A stretch of DNA of 45,085 nucleotides from an uncultured Saprospiraceae bacterium. GTDB lineage: Bacteria; Bacteroidota; Bacteroidia; Chitinophagales; Saprospiraceae. Each line of letters begins with the position of its first letter. Position 1 is the stretch's first letter. Positions 32,273 to 40,993 of the stretch are shown here, piece by piece. Both the position numbers and the translations under genes were made by a program. A model generated the notes under the pieces. That model made no database searches and was not told where the DNA came from. It worked only from the letters and a program-made list of their open reading frames with translations. The stretch lies in contig CAKZSH010000056.1 in NCBI GenBank assembly GCA_937918905.1, positions 1 through 45,085 on the forward strand. Direction: 5' to 3'.

Positions 32273-35200
32273 ATGAAAAGTATTCAACTAAATTACTTAG
32301 TCAAAACCCATCTGCAGCGGGGAGGTCTTTTTTTGCTGCTACTTTTATTTGGTGCAACTGGATTTTCACAAATTACAGGTACCATTGTAGATGCTCGAAC
32401 AAATGAAACTTTGATAGGAGCATCTATCTTAGTTCAAGGAACAGATTATGGTACTGCTACTGATATTGACGGTAGATACAGTATTGATGCTAAATCAGGA
32501 GATGTATTGGTTATCTCTTATACTGGTTACTCTACTCAAAATGTAACAGTAGGAGCAAGTAATGTTCTTGATATTAGGTTATCTGAGGGTATCAATTTAG
32601 ATGAAGTTGTTGTAACTGGATATGCTACTCAAACTAGAGGAGATATTACAGGTTCTGTTGCTTCTGTTGATATGATTGAGGCTGTTAAAACACCTGTAGT
32701 TAATGCAGGAGAGGCACTCCAAGGACGGGTAACAGGGGTTCAAGTTATTACAAATGCCAACCCTGGAGCTGCTCCAAAAATTAACATTCGTGGATTTGGT
32801 ACTAGTAATAATACCAATCCTTTATTTATCATTGATGGAGTTCAAACTGATGATCCAAATGCATTGAATAACCTTAATCCTGATGACATTGATCAAATGA
32901 ATGTATTGAAGGATGGGGCTGCGGCTATCTATGGTGCAAGAGCATCAAATGGTGTTGTAATTATCACTACAAAAGGTGGTGGATATAATATGGATAAGCC
33001 ACTTGTTTCTGTTAATGCTTATACTGGATTTTCTGAAATCGCTAACAAACCAGGTTTGTTAAATGCTGAACAGCATGCTCAAATGATTTGGGATAGTCAA
33101 ATTAACGATGGTGGTACTCCAAGTCATCCTCAGTATGGTAGTGGAGCTTCTCCAGTTGTACCTTCTTCTATTGTAGACTACACTAGAGTTGTTTCTTATA
33201 ACCCAATTACATTTGCTGCTCCAGGAGTATTTAGTGCTCCAGTAACACCAGGTGGTACAGATTGGATTGAAGCAATTACAGATTCTGCACCTATTCGTAA
33301 CGTTTCTATGTCGGTTGCTAATGGTGAAAAAAATGGTAAATATTATTTATCAGCAGGTTACTTAAATAGAGATGGTATTTTGAAAAATACTGGATTTCAA
33401 AGAGCAAGTTTGAAAGCTAATACTGAATTCAAATTTTTGGATAGAGTAAAAGTTGGACAACATTTGAATCTTTCTTATACAGATCAAAATGCAGGAGTTG
33501 AAGAAGCAATAGAAGGTGCTATGCGTATGACTCCACTTTTACCTGTAACTGATGCTGATGGTAATTATACTGGAGTAGCTGGACCAGGATTAAGTAACAC
33601 TAGAAATCCTGTGGCACAGCTAGATAGAGCTCAAGATAATTTCAACAAGCAATTTGCTCTTTTTGGAGATGCATATATTTCTATTGATCTTATGGAAGGT
33701 TTAACAGCTAAGACTGTTTTAGCTGGTGGATTTAATACCATGGATACTCGTGGATTTACTGCACTTGATCCAGAACACGGTGAGCCAATTTCAACTAACA
33801 CATTGAATGAGCAAAACCAAACTAGAAATAACTGGAACTGGACAAATACATTGAATTATAGAAAATCTTTTGGAGATCACTACGTAAATGCTTTAGTAGG
33901 TGTTGAAGCTTTAAAAGAACAATCAAAAGGTTTCGGAGTATCTCGACAAGGTTACTTATTCGAAACTCCTGATTTCTACTTATTAGGAAATGGATCTGGA
34001 GCACCAAATGTTGATTATGCATTTGATGGAGCAAGTTCTTTATTTTCTGTTTTTGGTAGTGCTAATTATAACTTCCAAGATAAATACTTTGTAACAGCTA
34101 CTTTACGTAGAGATGAGTCTTCAAGATTTGTTGGAGATAACAAATCAGATATTTTCCCTTCATTTAGTGTAGGTTGGGATTTGACAAAAGAAAGCTTCTT
34201 CCCACAAGGAGGATTTTTCAACAGAGTTAAATTAAAAGGATCTTGGGGACAATTAGGTAACCAAACTTTACCAGCTAATAACCCAACGATTAATATCTCT
34301 AACTTAAGTGAGTCATTAGCTAATTACTCATTTGATGGTTCTACTGTGACTACAGGTGCATTATTGACACAAGTAGGTAATCCTAACTTGAAATGGGAGA
34401 CTTCTGAAAGTACTAACTTTGGTATTGATTTATCTATGTTGGATAACAGATTCCAAATTAATGCTGAGTTCTTTAATATCAAAACAAGAGATTTGATTAC
34501 TAGAGATTTCAGTTTAATTAGTTCAACTGCAATTGATGCAGGTGCGCCTTTAGTAAACTTAGGAGATGTAAAAAATACAGGTATTGATTTAGGAATTGGA
34601 TTTGGAGACAGAACAGCAGGTGGATTTGGATATGATATTTCATTCAATATTTCTCGTTACAAAAATGAGGTAGTAAGCCTTATTAATGATGCACCAGTTG
34701 CAGGTCGTGGAGACCTTCGTAATGGAGCTGTAACTAGAACTGAAGTAGGAGATGCAATGTCTTATTTCTATGGAAGAGAGGTTTCTGGTTTTGATGAAAA
34801 TGGACGATTCACTTATACTGATATTAATGGTGATGGAGTTATTAATGATATGGATAGAACTAAATTAGGTTCTCCTCACCCTGATTTCACTTATGGAATT
34901 AACCTTAAGTTAGATTACCAAGGATTTGATGCTTCTTTGTTCTTTACAGGATCTAAAGGAAATGAGGTTTACAATTATAACAAAGTATTTACTGATTTTG
35001 GATTATTCTTTAATGGTAACAGAAGTGACCGAGTATTAGATGCTTGGACTCCTTCAAATACTGATACTGATGTTCCTGCATTGACTGCTTCTTATCCATT
35101 GGAGGAGGCATCTGCTAACTCTTACTTTGTTGAAGATGGTTCTTACTTTAGATTAAGAAACCTTCAATTTGGATATACTTTACCAAGTTCTTTAACTGAT

Positions 35201-35377
35201 AGAGCTAAAATGGAATCTCTTAGATTATATATCCAAGCAACTAACGTATTCACTATTACTGATTACGAAGGATATGATCCTGAGGTTATTTCTTATGATA
35301 ACTTGAGCTTAGGAATTGAAAGAAGAATTTATCCTAATGCAAGAGTAATTACTTTTGGAACTAACATCAGATTTTAG
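32273..35377 (+). CDS. SusC/RagA-family TonB-dependent outer-membrane transporter
   Basis: 1034 residues, normal for SusC. Signal peptide region ends near residue 32 (GATGFS). A CarboxypepD_reg-like beta domain follows (about 34-105: ITGTIVDARTNETLIGASI, DGRYSIDAKSGDVLVISYTGY). Then LDEVVVTGYATQTRGDITGSV, the characteristic SusC link, a plug domain (about 120-235: GRVTGVQVITNANPGAAP, INIRGFG, NPLFIIDGVQTDDP, IYGARASNGVVIITTKGG), and a 22-strand barrel ending VITFGTNIRF. It imports a glycan, peptide or other nutrient with energy from TonB. It pairs with the SusD gene 104 bases downstream. The substrate cannot be deduced: there is no glycoside hydrolase or sulfatase nearby. Confidence 0.97.
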   Translation: MKSIQLNYLVKTHLQRGGLFLLLLLFGATGFSQITGTIVDARTNETLIGASILVQGTDYGTATDIDGRYSIDAKSGDVLVISYTGYSTQNVTVGASNVLDIRLSEGINLDEVVVTGYATQTRGDITGSVASVDMIEAVKTPVVNAGEALQGRVTGVQVITNANPGAAPKINIRGFGTSNNTNPLFIIDGVQTDDPNALNNLNPDDIDQMNVLKDGAAAIYGARASNGVVIITTKGGGYNMDKPLVSVNAYTGFSEIANKPGLLNAEQHAQMIWDSQINDGGTPSHPQYGSGASPVVPSSIVDYTRVVSYNPITFAAPGVFSAPVTPGGTDWIEAITDSAPIRNVSMSVANGEKNGKYYLSAGYLNRDGILKNTGFQRASLKANTEFKFLDRVKVGQHLNLSYTDQNAGVEEAIEGAMRMTPLLPVTDADGNYTGVAGPGLSNTRNPVAQLDRAQDNFNKQFALFGDAYISIDLMEGLTAKTVLAGGFNTMDTRGFTALDPEHGEPISTNTLNEQNQTRNNWNWTNTLNYRKSFGDHYVNALVGVEALKEQSKGFGVSRQGYLFETPDFYLLGNGSGAPNVDYAFDGASSLFSVFGSANYNFQDKYFVTATLRRDESSRFVGDNKSDIFPSFSVGWDLTKESFFPQGGFFNRVKLKGSWGQLGNQTLPANNPTINISNLSESLANYSFDGSTVTTGALLTQVGNPNLKWETSESTNFGIDLSMLDNRFQINAEFFNIKTRDLITRDFSLISSTAIDAGAPLVNLGDVKNTGIDLGIGFGDRTAGGFGYDISFNISRYKNEVVSLINDAPVAGRGDLRNGAVTRTEVGDAMSYFYGREVSGFDENGRFTYTDINGDGVINDMDRTKLGSPHPDFTYGINLKLDYQGFDASLFFTGSKGNEVYNYNKVFTDFGLFFNGNRSDRVLDAWTPSNTDTDVPALTASYPLEEASANSYFVEDGSYFRLRNLQFGYTLPSSLTDRAKMESLRLYIQATNVFTITDYEGYDPEVISYDNLSLGIERRIYPNARVITFGTNIRF

Positions 35378-35481
35378 AAATGATTGGAAGTAACATGACA
35401 TTTTTAGTAATTAATAAAACTAAACCAATGTTTACATGTTATTTTTATGACAAGTATTAATTAATTTAAAAATTTTTTAAA

Positions 35482-37170
35482 ATGAGAATTATACTAGTAA
35501 TCGCATGTATTTTACTTACGGTTATCTCTTGTAAGGAAGATTTCACAACCAATCCAGCGATTGGTGCCTTAAGTGATGAATCCTTAACAAATGCAACAGG
35601 TGTTGACTTGTTGCTTACAGGTGCATATTCTACCTTAAATGCTCAGAGAGCAAATTCAGTAGGAAATGGATGGGGATTAGCAGCAGACAACTGGACTATG
35701 GATGTTATGGCTGATGATGCTCACAAAGGAAGTACTGATGATGACCAAGCTGACCTTAAAGAAGTAGAATTGATGAACTGGGCAACTGGTAATGGTTATT
35801 TCTACGCACGTTGGGGAGCTTTATTTGCAGGTATCAATAGAGCAAATGCTGTTATCGATTTAATTGGAAAAGTTGAAGATGGAGATTTCTCTAGTCAATT
35901 AGCAGAAGCTCGATTCTTGAGAGGTCACTACAATTTCCAAGTACAAGTAATGTGGGGAAATGTTCCTTACATTGGAGATGAAGCATATTCAGCAACAGAA
36001 TTTAACCAACCTAACTCAGGATCAATTTGGGATAAGATCGAAGCTGATTTTGAATTTGCAATGAATACGCTTCCTGAAAGTCAAGCTGAAAGAGGTCGAC
36101 CAACTTCTTGGACTGCTAAAGCATTTTTGGGAAAAACTTATTTACACCAATCTAAATGGTCAGATGCTGCAACTATGTTGAATGATGTAGTTAATAATGG
36201 CCCTTATGATTTGGAAGCTGATTTCGTTTCTAACTTCCGTTCTGAAGGAGAAAGTGGACCAGAGTCTATTTTTGCAATTCAATTTACTACGGATGGTGGA
36301 CAATCATTTAATGCAAACAGTACTGGTGCTTTGAATTTCCCTAACCCTGGACCATTTGGTTCTTGTTGTGGATTCTACCAACCAACTCAAGATTTATTAA
36401 ATGCTTTCCAAACTGATGCAAGTGGTTTACCATTATTAGATACTTACAACCAAACAGATGTTGCAAGTGATTATGCTATTCCTTCTGCTGATCCATTTAC
36501 TATGCATACTGGAAACTTAGACCCACGTGTAGATTATACTGTAGGTCGTAGAGGTATTGATTATAATGGATACGGCCCTCATATTGGTGCGGATTGGATT
36601 CGTGCACAATTCACAGATATTTCTGGACCATACTTACCTAAAAAGAATGTTTACTGGGCAGATGATGCAGGTAACACTCAAGCAACTGGTGGTTGGGGAC
36701 AACAATTATCAGGTATCAATTACAATGTTATGCGATTTGCAGATGTATTGTTAATGGCTGCTGAAGCTGCTGTTGAAACTGGAGATTTAGGTACTGCTCT
36801 TGCAAATGTTAACCGTGTAAGAGAAAGAGCTAAAAATTCAACTTATATGCAAGCTGTAGGTGGTGGCGGAGATGCTGCTAACTATGTAATCGAATTATAT
36901 GCTGATTTCCCTAATGCAGATATGGCTAGAAAAGCAGTTCGTTTTGAGCGTAGAATTGAGTTAGGAATGGAAGGTCACCGTATGTTTGACCTAAGAAGAT
37001 GGGGAGTTGCTAAGCAAGTAATGAATGAATACTTCGTTAATGAAGCACGAACTATTACAAACTTTGGTGATAAAGTGAATCCTTATGAGGACAAACACAA
37101 TTTATTCCCAATTCCTTTGAGTGCGATTGATTTAAGTGGTGGTGCTCTTAGCCAAAACCCTGGGTACTAA
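35482..37170 (+). CDS. SusD/RagB-family surface nutrient-binding lipoprotein
   Basis: 562 residues. The lipobox VISC places the lipidated Cys at residue 17, followed by KED, a charge pattern typical of surface-exported Bacteroidota lipoproteins. The N-terminal SusD-like part has DLLLTGAYSTLNAQRA and AEARFLRGHYNFQV. The C-terminal part has the family end with ANVNRVRERA, RKAVRFERRIELGMEGHRMFDLRRWG and NLFPIPLSAIDL. It folds into TPR-like helices forming the lid of the SusC transporter and captures the substrate. It follows susC directly, so the two form one unit; a palindrome ends the pair. Confidence 0.97.
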   Translation: MRIILVIACILLTVISCKEDFTTNPAIGALSDESLTNATGVDLLLTGAYSTLNAQRANSVGNGWGLAADNWTMDVMADDAHKGSTDDDQADLKEVELMNWATGNGYFYARWGALFAGINRANAVIDLIGKVEDGDFSSQLAEARFLRGHYNFQVQVMWGNVPYIGDEAYSATEFNQPNSGSIWDKIEADFEFAMNTLPESQAERGRPTSWTAKAFLGKTYLHQSKWSDAATMLNDVVNNGPYDLEADFVSNFRSEGESGPESIFAIQFTTDGGQSFNANSTGALNFPNPGPFGSCCGFYQPTQDLLNAFQTDASGLPLLDTYNQTDVASDYAIPSADPFTMHTGNLDPRVDYTVGRRGIDYNGYGPHIGADWIRAQFTDISGPYLPKKNVYWADDAGNTQATGGWGQQLSGINYNVMRFADVLLMAAEAAVETGDLGTALANVNRVRERAKNSTYMQAVGGGGDAANYVIELYADFPNADMARKAVRFERRIELGMEGHRMFDLRRWGVAKQVMNEYFVNEARTITNFGDKVNPYEDKHNLFPIPLSAIDLSGGALSQNPGY

Positions 37171-37177
37171 TAGATCT

Positions 37178-37250
37178 ATTGTTGGACGTTTTACGTTAGA
37201 CGTTCTACGTTTTTTTATAAACGTAAAACGTTTAACGTCCAACGTTCAAT
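37178..37250. repeat. Palindromic ACGTT-rich repeat after susD
   Basis: Left arm 37178-37212 and right arm 37219-37250 are imperfect reverse complements with a 7-base bulge. The element is built of repeated (G/A)ACGTT units. It could act as a terminator for susCD, with T7 at 37210-37216 in the loop, but its unit structure is that of a dispersed repeat. The rest of the 393-base gap to 37564 shows no gene. Confidence 0.65.
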
Positions 37251-37563
37251 AAATAAATATATCCTTTGTGAAATGAAAATTTCATAAAAATCAAGTCTTT
37301 AAAGTTCGCAGTTTTCAAGTCGTTTTGTAATTTTATAATCGACAAAAACAACTGCTGAATTTTAAAGACTTTTTATTTAAAAAACGTAATTGTTCAACAG
37401 TTGGCTCTAAATGATTTTATGTGGATTGGTTAATCATGCTAAAATGGATCACAATTCAAATCACCATATATTTGATCACAACATCACCTAATTAACATTA
37501 ATCAATCACTTAATTCACTTCTAATTCAATTAAGCTATTGTTGAAAGTTACAAAATAACAACT

Positions 37564-40500
37564 ATGAGATTAATACCAACTCAAATTCTTATTGGAATCC
37601 TGCTCTTTAGTTTTTTATTTTTTTCATGTGAAAAAAATGAGCCAGCCAATACTACTTTTTTTAATAAGGTTTCTCCCAGTCATTCAGGTATTAATTTTTC
37701 CAATGATTTAAGTGAAAATGATAGTCTCAATTATTTCACCTATGCCTATATTTATATGGGGGGTGGAATTTCAGCTGGGGACATCAATAATGATGGGTTG
37801 ATTGATTTGTTTTTTACAGGCAATATGGTTGCCAATAAGTTATATCTTAACAAAGGCAATCTACAATTTGAAGATATTACAGAGGCTGCAGGAATAGGCG
37901 GTGATGATCGTTGGTACACAGGTACAACAATGGTCGATATTAATAATGATGGGTTTTTGGATATTTATTGTTCGGTTGGTGGAAAATTCGCTCCAAAAGA
38001 AAATCAACTTTTTATAAATAATGGTAACAATCCTGATGGTTCGGGACAGGTCACATTTACGGAACAAGCAGAAACTTATGGAATTGCAGATCCTAGTAAT
38101 AGTGTGCAATCTACTTTTTTCGATTATGACCTAGATGGAGATTTGGATTTGTATGTTGCGAATTATCCTCCTACACCATTTAACGCACCTAATTTCCATT
38201 ACTCTTTCAAACAAAAATTTCCAAAAGAACTAGATACCGATAGACTTTATAAAAGAGAAGGGGATCAATTTATTGAAGTGACAGAAGAAGCTGGGTTGAA
38301 AACATTTGGTTTATCACTAAGCGCAACTATTGGCGATGTTAATCAAGATGGATGGCCTGATATTTATGTGTCAAATGATTTTAGTACTTCTGACTATTTG
38401 TTCATCAATAATAAAAATGGAACATTTTCCGAACAAGTAAAACAGACTACTCAAAACACTTCTTTCTATGGAATGGGCGTGGACATTGCTGACTTTAATA
38501 ATGACCAACTTTTAGATATTATCCAAGTAGACATGACTTCCCAAATCAATCGAAGATCAAAAGCCAATATGGCGAGTATGAATCCTAAGTTGTTTTGGAG
38601 TACTGTTAATTCTGGTTTTCATTATCAATACATGCAGAATAGTTTGCAAATGAATAATGGAAATCTGTCTGGAGATTTACCTCATTTTAGTAATGTATCG
38701 AGGTTGGCAGGAGTTTCCTCTACCGATTGGAGTTGGGGGCCTTTGATTACTGATTTGGATAACGATGGATGGAAGGATATTTTTATTTCAAATGGTACTC
38801 GAAGAGAAATCAACAATCGTGATTTTTTTATAGAAATTGAAAAAAATGGAGTAGATCCCGATAGTGCTTTAGCTAAAACTTTAGCAATTCCATCGGAGAA
38901 AATTGAGAACTATGTTTTTAAAAATAACAAAGACCTTACATTTCAACAAAAAAATAAAGAATGGGGATTGGATGAAAAAACATTCTCCAATGGAAGTGTT
39001 TATGCAGATTTAGATAATGATGGTGATTTAGAAATAGTAACTAATAATATTGATGGTATTGCATCTGTTTATGAAAATAAAAATTTAGAAAACAATAATT
39101 TCCTTACGCTGAAATTAAAAGGAACCAAAGAAAATCCTCTTGGTCTTGGAACTAAAGTAACTTTAATGGCAGATGGTCAAAAGCAATTTCAAGAGTTGAC
39201 TTTGACAAGAGGATTTCAATCTTCAGTAGCTCCACAAATGCATTTTGGATTAGGACAATCAGAAAAAGTTGATTCCATAAAAGTAGTTTGGCCAGATCGA
39301 AAAATGCAAATCATTACCGATGTTTCGGTTAATTCTACAATGGATATTGATTACTCGAATGTTACAAAAAAAGAAAATAACACGATTGAAAAAACTGAAA
39401 AACTATTTCAAAATATTGCCAAAGAAGATCAAATATTAGAACACTTACATCTCGAAAACCCATTCAATGATTTTGAAAAAGAAATTCTTTTACCACATCA
39501 AACTTCAAGATTTGGCCCTGCGATTGCCGTTGGTGATTTGAATGGTGACGGTAAAGATGACATCGTAGTTGGAGCATCTGCAAATGCAATAACTACAGTT
39601 TATTTTCAAAATCAAGGCAAGTTTGAAAAGGTGGATACAAAAACCTTTGACGCCGACAGAGCATCGGAAGATATGGGCGTTCATATTTTTGATGTAGAAA
39701 AAGATGGAGATGCTGATATTTATATTTCAAGTGGAGGAAACGAATTTTCTCCTGATTCAAAAGCACTTCAAGATAGACTTTATATCAATGATGGAAATGG
39801 AAAATTCACTAAATCGGAAACGGCTCTACCTATAATGTTGACGAGTAGTTCCAGAGTCCATAGTTATGATTTTGATAAAGATGGCGATCAAGATTTATTT
39901 GTAGCAGGAAGATTAGTTCCTGGGAATTACCCTTCTCCTGCCAATAGCTATATCCTTGAAAATAAGAGTACAAAAGATCAGGTTCAATTTGAAGATGTGA
40001 CAAATAACATTGCTCCTACATTGGAGAAAATAGGAATGGTAACTGATGCACTTTGGACAGATTTTGATAATGATGGCTGGACAGATTTGATCCTCACAGG
40101 AGAATGGATGCCAATTGTTTTATTAAAAAATGAGGATGGTGAATTTACGGATGTTTCAGAGGATTATGGTGTAGAGGATACAAGAGGTTGGTGGTTTAGT
40201 ATTGCTGGAGAGGACTTTGATAAAGATGGAGACACCGATTATTTGGTAGGAAATCTGGGGTTGAATTATAAATATAAAGCTACTGAATCAGAAACCTTTG
40301 ATATTTATTTTAATGATTTTGATAGTAATAACAAAAATGATATTGTCCTAAGCTATTATAATGAAGGAGAGCAATATCCCGTAAGAGGAAGAGAATGTAC
40401 CTCGCAACAAATGCCTGCGGTAAAAACAAAATTTAAGGATTACGAATCATTTTCCGTAGCTACCTTGGAAGATGTTTACACTAAAGATGTTCTCGAAGAA

Positions 40501-40902
40501 TCGTTACATTATCAAGTCAAATCTTTTGCCAGTATTTATTTGGAAAATAAAGGAGATGGATTTAAAATTCATAAATTACCTAACCTCGCTCAAATGTCTT
40601 GTATCAATAAAATTTTAGTTGACGATTATAATAAGGATGGATATTTAGATGCTGTGGTTGTGGGCAACCTTCATGCTTCGGAAGTCGAAACTCCAAGAAA
40701 TGATGCAAGTGTAGGACTATTGTTACAAAGTAATGGAAAAGGGGAGTGGACTCCTATTAATTCAAGAGAAAGTGGTTTGTTTATTCCAGGTGATGTTAAA
40801 GATTTGGAAAAAATTAAAATAGATGGAAATGATTATTTTATCGCTGCAAAAAATTCTGATTTTCTTCAATTTGTAAAAATCAACAATAGAGAATTGCAAT
40901 AA
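37564..40902 (+). CDS. VCBS/FG-GAP propeller lipoprotein with ASPIC/UnbV domain
   Basis: 1112 residues. Lipobox FFSC with Cys22. Two integrin-like propellers are built of FG-GAP/VCBS blades with calcium loops (D-x-N-x-D-G-x-x-D): for example DINNDGLIDLFFTGN, DVNQDGWPDIYVSNDF and DLDNDGWKDIFISNG in the first half, DLNGDGKDDIVVGAS, DFDNDGWTDLILTGEW and DYNKDGYLDAVVVGN in the second. Between them (about 515-600) is an ASPIC/UnbV domain (GLGTKVTLMADGQKQ, RGFQSSVAPQMHFGLGQ, VKVVWPD-type IKVVWPDRK). Such lipoproteins often follow susCD in Bacteroidota and are thought to be surface parts of the same uptake system. It starts about 390 bases after susD and may have its own promoter. No catalytic residues are evident. 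Confidence 0.92.
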   Translation: MRLIPTQILIGILLFSFLFFSCEKNEPANTTFFNKVSPSHSGINFSNDLSENDSLNYFTYAYIYMGGGISAGDINNDGLIDLFFTGNMVANKLYLNKGNLQFEDITEAAGIGGDDRWYTGTTMVDINNDGFLDIYCSVGGKFAPKENQLFINNGNNPDGSGQVTFTEQAETYGIADPSNSVQSTFFDYDLDGDLDLYVANYPPTPFNAPNFHYSFKQKFPKELDTDRLYKREGDQFIEVTEEAGLKTFGLSLSATIGDVNQDGWPDIYVSNDFSTSDYLFINNKNGTFSEQVKQTTQNTSFYGMGVDIADFNNDQLLDIIQVDMTSQINRRSKANMASMNPKLFWSTVNSGFHYQYMQNSLQMNNGNLSGDLPHFSNVSRLAGVSSTDWSWGPLITDLDNDGWKDIFISNGTRREINNRDFFIEIEKNGVDPDSALAKTLAIPSEKIENYVFKNNKDLTFQQKNKEWGLDEKTFSNGSVYADLDNDGDLEIVTNNIDGIASVYENKNLENNNFLTLKLKGTKENPLGLGTKVTLMADGQKQFQELTLTRGFQSSVAPQMHFGLGQSEKVDSIKVVWPDRKMQIITDVSVNSTMDIDYSNVTKKENNTIEKTEKLFQNIAKEDQILEHLHLENPFNDFEKEILLPHQTSRFGPAIAVGDLNGDGKDDIVVGASANAITTVYFQNQGKFEKVDTKTFDADRASEDMGVHIFDVEKDGDADIYISSGGNEFSPDSKALQDRLYINDGNGKFTKSETALPIMLTSSSRVHSYDFDKDGDQDLFVAGRLVPGNYPSPANSYILENKSTKDQVQFEDVTNNIAPTLEKIGMVTDALWTDFDNDGWTDLILTGEWMPIVLLKNEDGEFTDVSEDYGVEDTRGWWFSIAGEDFDKDGDTDYLVGNLGLNYKYKATESETFDIYFNDFDSNNKNDIVLSYYNEGEQYPVRGRECTSQQMPAVKTKFKDYESFSVATLEDVYTKDVLEESLHYQVKSFASIYLENKGDGFKIHKLPNLAQMSCINKILVDDYNKDGYLDAVVVGNLHASEVETPRNDASVGLLLQSNGKGEWTPINSRESGLFIPGDVKDLEKIKIDGNDYFIAAKNSDFLQFVKINNRELQ

Positions 40903-40903
40903 A

Positions 40904-40992
40904 CTGTAACCGCCAAATTCGTTTGGCAGGTTGCCTAAGTTATTGATTATCAATATTTTACACAATCTGCCAAATGAATTTGGCGGTTACAG
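40904..40992. repeat. Inverted repeat between two convergent genes
   Basis: Arms 40904-40930 and 40966-40992 (27 bases) are reverse complements at 25 positions and include GTAACCGCCAAATTCGTTTGG. They fill the 91-base gap between the stops of the VCBS lipoprotein and the molybdopterin enzyme. The loop is A/T-rich and contains ATTGATTATCAAT, itself palindromic. It may act as a bidirectional terminator, or be an inserted repeat element. Confidence 0.75.
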
Positions 40993-40993
40993 A

